Shown here in pieces: positions 26,247 to 34,109 of a stretch of 64,000 bases of DNA. How positions within the stretch are numbered: the first letter of the stretch is position 1; every line of letters starts with the position of its first letter. The stretch spans positions 58,115 to 122,114 of the forward strand of contig JASDSY010000039.1 of the NCBI GenBank assembly GCA_041441465.1, written 5' to 3'. This stretch comes from JASDSY01 sp041441465. GTDB lineage: Bacteria > Muiribacteriota > UBA9980. The position numbers and the translations under genes were made by a program. The notes under the pieces were generated by a model. The model had not been told where the DNA came from, ran no database searches, and saw nothing but the letters and a program-made list of their open reading frames with translations.

Positions 26247-26947
26247 TCAAATACCACCGTAATATTTTTGGAACGCGCCATATCCATCGCAAGCGCAGTA
26301 ACAATTGTACCGTTTTTCACGATCAGTTTCTGCCCGGCGGTACAACTTCTTTTTATATAGTCTTCGGTTATAAGCCTTTCGGTTACCGGCGCGGCAGCCT
26401 GAACGCAAACGTTATCAGCTGAAAACCCACCCGATTTTAAAACGGAAATTACTTTAACCACGATATCGCTTATCAAAGCGTCATCCGCACTATTGCCGCA
26501 GCAGGGTCCTTTAGGAAAATAACCGGTAATTTTGTCAACGCGTTTTTGATGGCGTCCGCCTTCGAACTTTGTGCCGATAAAAGTATCGACAAGTTTTTTA
26601 GCAAGCCCCGGCCCGATAACCTGCGAACCCAGGCACATCACATTGGCATTATTATGTTCGCGAGCGTTTTTTGTGACATATAATTCATTGCATGTTGCCG
26701 CCAGAACGCCGGGCACGCGGTTAGCGCACATCGCCGAACCGATTCCGGCGCCGTCAACCATTATTCCAATATTCGCGGTATTATCAGCGACACATTCAGC
26801 GACTTTAAAAGCAAAATCAGGATAATCGCAGGCGTCTTTCGAATCGGTGCCCACGTCTATAACGTTATGATTCAAGCTTTTAAGGTATTCGCGCAATATG
26901 TTTTTAAGTTCAAATCCGCCGTGATCGGAACCAATAGCTATGTTCAT
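26243..26947 (-). CDS. rpiB: RpiB-type sugar-phosphate isomerase with C-terminal EutQ-like BMC tail
   Basis: 234 aa. Residues 1-145 are RpiB/LacAB family ('IAIGSDHGGFELKN', 'DYPDFA', 'GRHQKRVDKI'), isomerising ribose-5-P and ribulose-5-P or a related sugar phosphate. The usual catalytic Cys in 'CGTGIG' is Asp here ('VDGAGIGSAMCANRVPG'); another acidic replacement (Glu) is known in mycobacterial RpiB. Residues about 150-180 form a linker with 'GPCCGN'. Residues 190-234 ('ERLITEDYIKRSC', 'IVTALAMDMARSKNITVV') resemble the N-terminal segment of EutQ seen in several BMC proteins, perhaps a shell- or core-contact module. Second gene of the shell operon. Confidence 0.88.
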   Translation of the reverse strand: MNIAIGSDHGGFELKNILREYLKSLNHNVIDVGTDSKDACDYPDFAFKVAECVADNTANIGIMVDGAGIGSAMCANRVPGVLAATCNELYVTKNAREHNNANVMCLGSQVIGPGLAKKLVDTFIGTKFEGGRHQKRVDKITGYFPKGPCCGNSADDALISDIVVKVISVLKSGGFSADNVCVQAAAPVTERLITEDYIKRSCTAGQKLIVKNGTIVTALAMDMARSKNITVVFE

Positions 26948-26989
26948 TCTTCTGTTCGCCCCGCTTTTCGATATATTTCACCGGTCTTA

Positions 26990-27277
26990 TTATTTTTCTA
27001 ATTCCTGTTCAGGAAGCAATTTTTCGGTTTCCGCATGCGGTCTAGGAATAACATGGACATGCAAAAGTTCGCCGGTTCTCTGAGCAGCGGCAGCGCCTGC
27101 GTCCGTAGCAGCCTTAACAGCGCCTACATCGCCTCTTACCATTGCAGTGACAAGACCAGCGCCGATATTTACCTGGCCAACAAGCGTAACATTCGCAGCT
27201 TTAACCATCGCATCCGCAGCTTCTATCGAGGCGATAAGCCCTTTAGTCTCAACCATTCCTAATGCTTCTTTAACCAT
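26990..27277 (-). CDS. BMC-H hexameric shell protein, first gene of shell operon
   Basis: 95-aa BMC domain protein from ATG 27277 (AAAGGGG 8 bases upstream; a TTG at 27295 would add 6 residues). Features: 'EALGMVETKGLIASIEAADAM', read as the core 'GMVETKGLIASIEAADAM', then 'GAGLVTAMVRGDVGAVKAA' and 'HVIPRPHAETEKLLP'. Close to the PduA/EutM type. It is placed first behind a consensus promoter, so it is probably the major shell protein. No BMC-T gene is present in the window. Confidence 0.96.
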   Translation of the reverse strand: MVKEALGMVETKGLIASIEAADAMVKAANVTLVGQVNIGAGLVTAMVRGDVGAVKAATDAGAAAAQRTGELLHVHVIPRPHAETEKLLPEQELEK

Positions 27278-27328
27278 TTGTAATACCCCTTTCAATATAT
27301 GAACTTATTTTGTTTGTAAAGTGGCATT

Positions 27329-27357
27329 ATTATATTATTTATTTACAAAATTGTCAA
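27329..27357 (-). promoter_or_regulatory. Perfect-consensus sigma-70 promoter of the BMC operon
   Basis: On the minus strand TTGACA (27357-27352), a 17-base spacer and TATAAT (27334-27329): an exact consensus promoter. The start would be near 27322, about 45 bases before the first shell gene. No operator-like symmetry is evident over it. Confidence 0.8.
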
Positions 27358-27419
27358 GTGCCGCCAAACCCAGATAAAAAATTTAATTTTGTTTTATTTT
27401 TTTAAAATTATCTAAAAAT

Positions 27420-27448
27420 TTGATTTTTAACAACTATTGATGTATAAT
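27420..27448 (+). promoter_or_regulatory. Sigma-70-type promoter for the CARDB-like gene
   Basis: TTGATT (27420-27425), 17 bases, TATAAT (27443-27448). It is divergent from the BMC promoter, with about 62 bases between the two -35 boxes. Confidence 0.55.
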
Positions 27449-27502
27449 TCGTAAGTTAAAAATAAAAGCGGAAAAACATAACAAAAGGATGGAACTATAA
27501 AA

Positions 27503-28087
27503 ATGATAAGCAACAAAAGCGATATAAAAAGTATATGGCCTCGTACGGATCCGTTCGCAAAAAAAGAGCCGCCAAAGGAAATACTGAAACCGGCAGCGGA
27601 AAAAGCCGTAGAAAAAAACGCAATAAACGACAGTAAAGAAACAGCTGAACAAAATCAGGCCATAGCGCATGAAGAACTCTTGAAAAAAGGCAAATTGCCG
27701 ACCGTAGTAAAAATAGTCGACGTCAGCGGAAACGCAGACGGCGCCGTATTAAAAGTCACAATTACAGCACGCAATGAAGGCGAAGCGCTGGCGCGCGACA
27801 TGAAAATAAAATGCATCGGCAACCCGCGCCTCAAGCCTGTTACGTCTCCGATGGCACCGGTAGGCGACGTCGCACCGGGCGCAAGGGCATTATGTATTTT
27901 TCAGTACGAAATGCCGGCAAATTTTTGCGAAGAATATGCCAATTTTTCACTTGGCGCTGAATGCGAAAATGCCAAACCATTCAGTCAGCTTTTTACTTTA
28001 AAAACAAACAGACGCGCAATGACAGCAACAGAACGCGAAGAAGCGGAAAAAGCAAAAGAAAAAAACAGGGGCGGCGGCAAGCATTAA
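27503..28087 (+). CDS. Hypothetical protein with CARDB/Ig-like domain
   Basis: 194 aa, no signal peptide. Residues 1-62 are charged and Ala/Lys/Glu-rich, probably disordered. Residues about 65-165 look like a beta-sandwich of the CARDB type ('VVKIVDVSGNADGAVLKVTI' then 'ARNEGEALARDMKIKC', 'GDVAPGARALCIFQYEMP'). The C-terminus is Lys/Glu-rich and ends 'NRGGGKH'. I do not recognise a family. It is divergent from the BMC operon and its stop overlaps the end of the pseudopilin gene by 4 bases (convergent). A connection to the BMC is not supported by sequence. Confidence 0.65.
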   Translation: MISNKSDIKSIWPRTDPFAKKEPPKEILKPAAEKAVEKNAINDSKETAEQNQAIAHEELLKKGKLPTVVKIVDVSGNADGAVLKVTITARNEGEALARDMKIKCIGNPRLKPVTSPMAPVGDVAPGARALCIFQYEMPANFCEEYANFSLGAECENAKPFSQLFTLKTNRRAMTATEREEAEKAKEKNRGGGKH

Positions 28088-28467
28088 TCTTTGAATCCAT
28101 ATTGAACACTAATACGTTTGGTTGAATTTATAGGTATGCAATAAACTTCTAATTTAGCTGTATCAATTTTATATTTTTGTCCCCACGGATCACGCGGCAC
28201 TTCGGGAATATATTTTCCGACAAGCGCTTCAATATTAGGCGGGTATTGACCGCCATTTTGTGTTGCATATATTTTTATCGAATTTTTTAACCCTTCGAGA
28301 TCCTGCATAATTTTTATACGGCGCGCCTCCGCGGTAGTCGAACCGTAATAACTAAGCGCCGCCGTTATTAATATTCCGAGTATTATAATCGTGACCATCA
28401 ATTCGAGCAAAGAAAAACCTCTTTTAATAAATGTTTTCTCGTTATAAAATCTCAAAACTCCAATCAT
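28084..28467 (-). CDS. Type II secretion/type IV pilus-like pseudopilin (GspG-like)
   Basis: 127 aa with a prepilin peptidase site 'RGFSLLELMVTIIILGIL' (cleavage after Gly, Glu5 present) after a 16-residue leader. The C-terminal part ('NSIKIYATQNGGQYPPNIEA', 'EVPRDPWGQKYKI') is the GspG/type II major pseudopilin pattern, where 'PRDPWG' is diagnostic. It would assemble into a periplasmic or surface pilus. No other secretion gene (GspD, E, F) is in the window. It follows the TPR gene by 14 bases. Confidence 0.88.
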   Translation of the reverse strand: MIGVLRFYNEKTFIKRGFSLLELMVTIIILGILITAALSYYGSTTAEARRIKIMQDLEGLKNSIKIYATQNGGQYPPNIEALVGKYIPEVPRDPWGQKYKIDTAKLEVYCIPINSTKRISVQYGFKD

Positions 28468-28481
28468 TCCGAAGCCTCCTG

Positions 28482-29792
28482 TTAATTGCTTTTACCGTGA
28501 ACCGAACATTTGATAAAACCATCATTATCCATTTCATAAGCGCCGCCGTCAGGACACTCGGGCTTATCCCGCAAATAGCCGCCCTCTATCATATTTTTTA
28601 TACTAATTCCGGATTTTAACCCTATCTCTTCAGTCTGCGATATATCGCTTATAAATGCGGCATACTGGATCATCTTACGGTTTTCGCGGCAGATGGAAGC
28701 ATGATAATTTTGTTTTATTTCTTTAATATTAGGAACTTTCTGAGTGAACAAAAAAAGACTGCCGTGAACCGGGCACACGACATGCGTGACATAATTCGTA
28801 TAATACTTCCCCGTTTCAGGACATCTTAACTCATTAGCGTTAAAAAAAGTAAAAAAATTATTTTTGCTGAATTCATCGTAGTCGATAATAAATTGATTTG
28901 CGGCTATGGATGTTTCAGCTGAATTTTCCTTAAACACAATTTTTTTCAATTCTATATTGAAATTAAGGGCCAATTCAACCAAAAAAGCCTTTAAATTGCA
29001 TGAAATTTCATTTTCAACTTCAATTCTTTCGAATTTATCATTTTTAGGATTTTTAAGGCTTTTAAATATGTTCAAAAGATAATACGAAGCGTGGTCCTTA
29101 TCTTCTGCCCTGCAATATATTTTAAAAAGCCGGAAATTAGCCATTAAGTGGTCTTTTTTTATGGAGGTAACCTTCTCGTATTCGGTAATGGCAGCCTTAT
29201 CCTTATTATTCAGCTCATAAAGCCGGCCGAGGTTAAAAACAGGAGAAATTTTTGTTTTATCAAGAAGGCTCGCTGTTTTAAACTCAATTTCGGCCTCTTT
29301 GACAAGGCCCAGAACAGTATAGGCAAGCCCCAATGAATCGTGATAATCAGAGTTCGTTTTTTCGATATCGACCGCTTTTTTTATAAATGAAAGCCCAAGC
29401 GACGCGGTCGCCGGATGATCGATATAGATAAGTCCGAGATTATTAAGTGCATCTGGATAACTCGAATTTATCTTGAGGGCGTTTTTTAATTCAAATATCG
29501 CCTCGTCCTTCTTCTTTAACTTCATTTTGGCATATCCGAGATTATTATACGCTTCGATAAAATCATAACCCGATTCTATGATCTTCTGAAAAACCGCTTC
29601 AGCCGCCTCGTAATTCATATCATTAAGATAATCCACGCCTACTTTATAAAGTTTCCTTATTTCTTCGCGCGTCTCGGCGCCTGCGTGACAGTATAAATTG
29701 GCAATTACCAAAACAGCGGCAAAAAATAAAAAAGCACTGTTTAAAGTGCTTTTTAATATTTGAATTGTAATAAATTTATTTTTTAATGACAT
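28482..29792 (-). CDS. Secreted TPR protein with two CPxxG...CxVHG zinc-like motifs
   Basis: 436 aa from ATG 29792. N-terminal signal/anchor (about residues 15-40, ending 'YCHAGAE'). TPR repeats cover about 45-245 ('FIEAYNNLGYAKMKLKKKDE', 'PDALNNLGLIYID'). The C-terminal part contains two copies of a short Cys/His motif: 'CPETGKYYTNYVTHVVCPVHG' (core CP-x2-G...C-x-VHG) and, at the very end, CPDGGAY...CSVHG. This motif is familiar from the C-termini of many pilin-like proteins. It lies 13 bases after the HEAT gene and 14 before the pseudopilin, so a role in pilus or secretion assembly is plausible. Confidence 0.8.
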   Translation of the reverse strand: MSLKNKFITIQILKSTLNSAFLFFAAVLVIANLYCHAGAETREEIRKLYKVGVDYLNDMNYEAAEAVFQKIIESGYDFIEAYNNLGYAKMKLKKKDEAIFELKNALKINSSYPDALNNLGLIYIDHPATASLGLSFIKKAVDIEKTNSDYHDSLGLAYTVLGLVKEAEIEFKTASLLDKTKISPVFNLGRLYELNNKDKAAITEYEKVTSIKKDHLMANFRLFKIYCRAEDKDHASYYLLNIFKSLKNPKNDKFERIEVENEISCNLKAFLVELALNFNIELKKIVFKENSAETSIAANQFIIDYDEFSKNNFFTFFNANELRCPETGKYYTNYVTHVVCPVHGSLFLFTQKVPNIKEIKQNYHASICRENRKMIQYAAFISDISQTEEIGLKSGISIKNMIEGGYLRDKPECPDGGAYEMDNDGFIKCSVHGKSN

Positions 29793-29805
29793 TTTTTTAC
29801 CCAAA

Positions 29806-30768
29806 TTACTTAGCTGTATTTTTTTCTATTTTATCGATAGTAGCTTCGGCATACTGTCTTACATCGCCGTTTTCATCGTTAAGCATAAGTATTAAAAGCT
29901 TCAGGCACTCGCCGTTGCCTATTTCACCAAGCACAGTTATGATATTAGTCTTAAAGCGGCTGTTAATTCCCTTCGAATTCAAAGCTTTCTCGAGCTCAGG
30001 CAATGCCTCTTTCGATTTTTTTACAAGTGCCTTAACCGCATTTTTAACCACGAACCAGCATTCGTCATTTAAAAATTCCATCAAAAGCATGACGCTCTTG
30101 TCATAGTCGATAACTCCGAGGACATACGCCGCCGAAGCGCGCATCCAGTCATCCTTGGAAGTCGTCATATTTTGCAGAACTTCGCAAACCTGACTTTCGC
30201 CTGTTTTAAAGAGCGCTTTTATCGAATTAGCCTTAACACGGTTATTTTCATCATTCAAAAGCGGCAGCAAATGCTGTTTAATAGTTTTTTCATCAGTGCC
30301 GGCGAGATTTTCGACCGCTTCAACCGAATTGGCCCGGACACGGGCATTCTTATCTTTAAGGTAAAGCAGGAGAACCGGCAGCACCTTATCGCCGCCAAGC
30401 TCGCCGAGGACTTTTATCAACGTAGCGCGAACCTTATCGCTTTCCTCATTTTCAAGAAATTGCGATAAAAGTTCGACATGTTTTTTTTCGCCTATAAGTC
30501 CGAGCGCTTCGACAGCGTGCACCCTGACCCATTCCGATGAATCGGCCAGCGCGCGTATCAAGTGCTCCGCATGCCTCTTGTCCGGAATTGCCTTTAGAGC
30601 GCTTACCGCGGCTATTCTGACCTGGACATTGTCATCGTCCAGCAGTTCTATAAGTGCATGAGCGGCATTTTTTAATTTTTGGTCACCGGCCGATTTGCAT
30701 GCAATAAACCTTTTTACCCAATCTTCGCTTTTCAGATTTTTAATTATTTCTTCATTTGATGAAAACAT
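29806..30768 (-). CDS. HEAT-repeat (PBS-lyase-type) protein
   Basis: 320 aa made of about nine HEAT repeats of ~31 residues ('VRIAAVSALKAIPDKRHAEH', 'VRVHAVEALGLIGEKKHVEL', 'VRANSVEAVENLAG'). It is similar in style to the 714-aa protein at 17632. ATG 30768 is preceded by GGTAGGTG; a GTG at 30774 would be too close to that site. First gene of a HEAT-TPR-pseudopilin unit. It has no enzymatic domain and its partner is unknown. Confidence 0.85.
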   Translation of the reverse strand: MFSSNEEIIKNLKSEDWVKRFIACKSAGDQKLKNAAHALIELLDDDNVQVRIAAVSALKAIPDKRHAEHLIRALADSSEWVRVHAVEALGLIGEKKHVELLSQFLENEESDKVRATLIKVLGELGGDKVLPVLLLYLKDKNARVRANSVEAVENLAGTDEKTIKQHLLPLLNDENNRVKANSIKALFKTGESQVCEVLQNMTTSKDDWMRASAAYVLGVIDYDKSVMLLMEFLNDECWFVVKNAVKALVKKSKEALPELEKALNSKGINSRFKTNIITVLGEIGNGECLKLLILMLNDENGDVRQYAEATIDKIEKNTAK

Positions 30769-30884
30769 ACGCACCTACCGTTTTTATAAAGTCACATTAA
30801 AATTCGCTAACGGCGAACCAGCAAAAAAATGAATTAAAATTCATCCAATTTTAGACAATTAAAAACTAAAATTATTTATCGCAA

Positions 30885-31400
30885 TTAATACGTCAGCAAT
30901 GATGAAATATTTTTCCCTTTGAGAAAATTACGCCCGTTCAAAAATGCAAGTTCGATAACAAAATGTAAAGAATCCACCGCACCGCCGACTTTTTCGATTA
31001 ATTCGCACGCAGCTTTGGCTGTGCCGCCTGTTGCGAGCAAATCATCGACTAAAACGGCGCGGCTGCCATTTTCAAAAGCGTCATTATGTATTTCCAGAGT
31101 ATCTTCGCCATATTCAAGGGCATATTTTACCTGCGATGTTTCCCATGGCAATTTGCCGGCTTTTCTTATCGGAACAAAACCTTTTTTTAACTTATATGCG
31201 ACGGCCGAGGCAAAAATAAAACCGCGCGATTCGATACCGCAAATAATATCAACTTTAGACGGATCTATCTTCTCGCAAATTTTATTTATGACGGTATTAA
31301 AACCTTCCGGGTCTTTAAGAAGCGGCGTAATATCTTTGAAGATAATGCCCTGTTTAGGAAAATCCGGAACATTTCTAATTAAATTCTTAACTCTGTCCAA
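30885..31400 (-). CDS. apt: Adenine phosphoribosyltransferase
   Basis: Purine-salvage enzyme making AMP from adenine and PRPP. 'IRNVPDFPKQGIIFKDITPLL' (core 'PDFPKQGIIFKDITPLL'), 'GIESRGFIFASAVA' and the PRPP loop 'AVLVDDLLATGGTAKAACEL' are diagnostic. I place the start at TTG 31400: AGAGGTG lies 8 bases upstream and the product is 171 aa, the usual Apt length. Longer readings from ATG 31430 or 31469 would overlap recJ and add an atypical N-terminus. It begins 7 bases after the recJ stop, so the two are translationally linked. Confidence 0.93.
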   Translation of the reverse strand: MDRVKNLIRNVPDFPKQGIIFKDITPLLKDPEGFNTVINKICEKIDPSKVDIICGIESRGFIFASAVAYKLKKGFVPIRKAGKLPWETSQVKYALEYGEDTLEIHNDAFENGSRAVLVDDLLATGGTAKAACELIEKVGGAVDSLHFVIELAFLNGRNFLKGKNISSLLTY

Positions 31401-31407
31401 AAAAAAT

Positions 31408-33540
31408 TCACCTCTTTTTGAATTTGCCATAAGTAAGCGTTGAATCATCAAGATTATATATCTTTTCAATCATAAATTGCGATTTTTTTATCAGATCTGT
31501 TTCCGCATCGCTGTTGCGCGTCTGTTCGAACATTATAGCCTTCTTGAAATGCTCGACCGCTTTTTCATAATTACCCTGGCATTTAAAAACAAGCCCTATG
31601 TTATAATAGATAGTCGGCTGGGTCCTGTCTATTTCAAGCGCCATATTATAGTATTCATAAGCTTTTTCATAGTTTTTTTCCATGAAATACTTATTCCCGG
31701 CGTTTTTTAATTCAAATAATTTCGAAGCACCGCCGCCGCTGTTTACATTTGCGATGTTGTCCATACGTGCATTCTGAAATGAACTGCCGGCAGATTGGTT
31801 CGCGGCACGGTTCTCGTTGTTAAACTCAAAATTGCTGAACTTATTGAACCTGATATCCTTAAGCTTCATCTGGATTTTTTTCTGACCTTCCCATACGGTA
31901 AAATCATCGAGTTCAAACACCACATTAACCGATTGAGCCGGCGATATAATCTTCTCGTCATAATTGCCCATATTAAAGCCGATGCCTTCGACGACATTGC
32001 CGGAATGCTTGACTTTTAAAAGAAGGTGCGATGCCACTCCGCCGATTTTCCTATGTTCAGTTACCGAAACATTTTCGACATAAAAGAGCGGTTTGGGATT
32101 TTGCTGTCCAAACGGCTTCAACAGCGCAATTTCATTTATCAGCGAATGTGTTATATCCTTTAATTTTATGACTTCGTCGATTTTCAGGGTCGGAATCAGG
32201 TCTTCGTTTTTTATAGTTTCCGACGCGATCTGATTTACGCGTTTGCGGAAATCATCTATCTTCGAAAAATCTATCGAAAAGCCTGCTGCAAGCTTATGCC
32301 CGCCAAATCTTTTCAATATATCAGAACAGCTATTCAAAGCATCGACGATCGAAAAAGCGTCGACTGAACGCGCCGAGCCGACACAGTTGTTATTTTCTTC
32401 GATGGATATGAGAATGGTCGGTTTATAATATTTTTCCTTAATCTTTGAGGCGACTATCCCGATTACGCCTACATGCCACTTATTCGAAGCCAGCATTATA
32501 ACGTTTTCAGGATGCGCCTGCCGCAGCTGTTCTTCGACATCTTTCAATATACCGTTTTCCAGGGACTGCCTTTTCTGATTCTCGCCGTTTAAAAAGTTTA
32601 CATAATGAATCGCCACGGCTAATTCATCGGTCAAAAATATTTTAATGGCAATGTTAGGGTCGCCGATCCTGCCTGCGGCATTAATTCTCGGCGCAATTAT
32701 ATAGCCTATGTGCGTCGTATTTATTTCGACATTTTTCAGGTTTAAGACTTCTATTAAAGCCTGTATACCAAGATTTTTAGTAGTTTTAAACATTTCAATG
32801 CCGAATTTTGTAAGTATCCTGTTCTCATCGACAAGCGGCGCTATATCGGCGACAGTGCCAAGCGCCACAAGGTCTAGGTATTCGTTAGGAGTGGTTTCGT
32901 AATATTTTTCAAGGGCAGCCGCAAGCTTATAAGCGACGCCGACACCAGAAAGCATCTTAAAAGGATAAGGGCAATCGGATTGTTTCGGATTAAGTATTGC
33001 GAATGCGGCGGGCAGACGCGGCGGAACTTCATGATGGTCCGTAACTATCGAATCTATTCCGAGCGAATTAGCATATTCGATTTCATCGAAACTTGAAATA
33101 CCGCAATCGACAGTAATAATTAATGATACACCGTCATTTTTAGCGTTTAATATATCAGTCTGGTTCAGACCGTACCCGCCTTCTATGCGGTTAGGAATGA
33201 AATAGCTGACATCCATATTTATTTTTTTGAATACCTTATAAAGAAGAGCGGTGGAGGTAATTCCGTCAACATCATAATCTCCGAATATCCTAACCTTTTC
33301 GCCGCGCGAAAGCGCAAGAATTATTCGCTCGCAAGCTTTTTGCATATCCTTCATCAAAAAGGGATCGTAAACGTCCGTAATCTTGCAGTTAAGAAATTTT
33401 GACGCGGCCTCAACCGTTTTTATTCCGCGATTTAAGATAAGACGAGCCAAAATACTTGAAATTTTAAGCTCATTTGAAAATTTTGCTATTAAGCTGTCAT
33501 CCTGACTAAAGAATTCTAATCGTTTTTCAATTGCTCTCAT
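31408..33540 (-). CDS. recJ: Single-stranded-DNA exonuclease RecJ with C-terminal TPR
   Basis: 710 aa, some 130 longer than typical RecJ. Residues 1-565: DHH motif region 'VRIFGDYDVDGITSTALL', 'IIITVDCGISSFDE', 'SIVTDHHEVPPRLP', DHHA1 with 'GGHKLAAGFSI', and OB domain 'VEGIGFNMGNYDEK'. It degrades ssDNA 5'-3' in recombination and mismatch repair using Mn or Mg. After a Ser/Asn/Gly linker (about 570-610), residues 615-690 carry two TPR repeats ('AGNKYFMEKNYEKAYEYYN', 'TIYYNIGLVFKCQGNYEKAV'), which is unusual for RecJ and suggests a protein-docking tail. ATG 33540 is followed by the standard N-terminal 'SSILARLILNRGI'. Confidence 0.93.
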   Translation of the reverse strand: MRAIEKRLEFFSQDDSLIAKFSNELKISSILARLILNRGIKTVEAASKFLNCKITDVYDPFLMKDMQKACERIILALSRGEKVRIFGDYDVDGITSTALLYKVFKKINMDVSYFIPNRIEGGYGLNQTDILNAKNDGVSLIITVDCGISSFDEIEYANSLGIDSIVTDHHEVPPRLPAAFAILNPKQSDCPYPFKMLSGVGVAYKLAAALEKYYETTPNEYLDLVALGTVADIAPLVDENRILTKFGIEMFKTTKNLGIQALIEVLNLKNVEINTTHIGYIIAPRINAAGRIGDPNIAIKIFLTDELAVAIHYVNFLNGENQKRQSLENGILKDVEEQLRQAHPENVIMLASNKWHVGVIGIVASKIKEKYYKPTILISIEENNNCVGSARSVDAFSIVDALNSCSDILKRFGGHKLAAGFSIDFSKIDDFRKRVNQIASETIKNEDLIPTLKIDEVIKLKDITHSLINEIALLKPFGQQNPKPLFYVENVSVTEHRKIGGVASHLLLKVKHSGNVVEGIGFNMGNYDEKIISPAQSVNVVFELDDFTVWEGQKKIQMKLKDIRFNKFSNFEFNNENRAANQSAGSSFQNARMDNIANVNSGGGASKLFELKNAGNKYFMEKNYEKAYEYYNMALEIDRTQPTIYYNIGLVFKCQGNYEKAVEHFKKAIMFEQTRNSDAETDLIKKSQFMIEKIYNLDDSTLTYGKFKKR

Positions 33541-33584
33541 TTTTTCCTTTTTTAAATTTCATAAAAATTTAAAAAATTATATCA

Positions 33585-33634
33585 AAAAAAAAAGAAATAA
33601 ACAAGAATTATTTTTTTGTTTACTTCTTTTTTTT
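33585..33634 (-). terminator. Terminator-like AT hairpin downstream of the small ORF
   Basis: Arms GAAATAAACAA (33594-33604) and TTGTTTACTTC (33616-33626) pair with one mismatch, extended by A and T runs on either side. On the minus strand the stem ends in a long T run. It would separate the small ORF from recJ. Confidence 0.45.
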
Positions 33635-33680
33635 ATTATTGTTCCCGAAGAGAGAGCTATACCTCAAAATGGCTATTTTA

Positions 33681-33818
33681 TTATACTTTCCTTATTCTCG
33701 ACCTCATCGTCTGGACCAGGTCCATGAACTTAAATACTGTAACATTTAATGCATAACCCGCAAGAATCGGAATGATAAAAATAACCACAAATAGTCTTAA
33801 GATATCAAGAAAAAACAA
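33681..33818 (-). CDS. Candidate small membrane protein (45 aa)
   Basis: TTG 33818 preceded by GTGGTGA at 7 bases. The product has an N-terminal hydrophobic helix of about 20 residues ('LFVVIFIIPILAGYALNV') and a basic C-terminus ('MRSRIRKV'), so it would be a single-pass protein with its tail inside. It has a terminator-like hairpin behind it. No family is recognised. The unusual start codon and small size keep this tentative. Confidence 0.4.
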   Translation of the reverse strand: MFFLDILRLFVVIFIIPILAGYALNVTVFKFMDLVQTMRSRIRKV

Positions 33819-33854
33819 TTTTAATTCACCACTTGCTCTTAAAATTTAATTACA

Positions 33855-33887
33855 CGATAAAGATATCATGCCCTGATACTTTTATCG
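33855..33887. repeat. Imperfect inverted repeat upstream of small ORF and manA
   Basis: Arms of 14 bases (CGATAAAGATATCA and TGATACTTTTATCG) match at 12 positions around a 5-base loop. It could be an operator or an RNA structure in the leader of the small ORF. Confidence 0.35.
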
Positions 33888-34019
33888 TCATAAAAAAATG
33901 AAAACTTAATGCAAAACAAAAAACTTTACATCAATTAAAAAAATTTTTACAATTTTACCATAAAAAAAAATAATAATCAAGCCGGTCTTAAACGCACCTT
34001 ACAATGGTTAATTTTATAT

Positions 34020-34048
34020 TTGACATTTTATTTTTTTTCTTTTATATT
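34020..34048 (+). promoter_or_regulatory. Sigma-70-type promoter for manA
   Basis: TTGACA (34020-34025), 17 bases, TATATT (34043-34048), with a leader of about 55 bases to manA. Confidence 0.6.
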
Positions 34049-34109
34049 AACGCCATTCAAAATATGAAAACATAATTTTTTTTGAAATAAAATCCAGGGA
34101 TTGAATATT

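Larger units (their letters stand above)
33541..34100. other. Intergenic region recJ-manA
   Basis: 560 bases containing a candidate 45-codon gene on the minus strand (33681-33818), a long AT-rich hairpin after it (33585-33634), an imperfect inverted repeat (33855-33887) and a promoter for manA (34020-34048). The rest is A/T-rich without other recognisable content. Confidence 0.6.
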
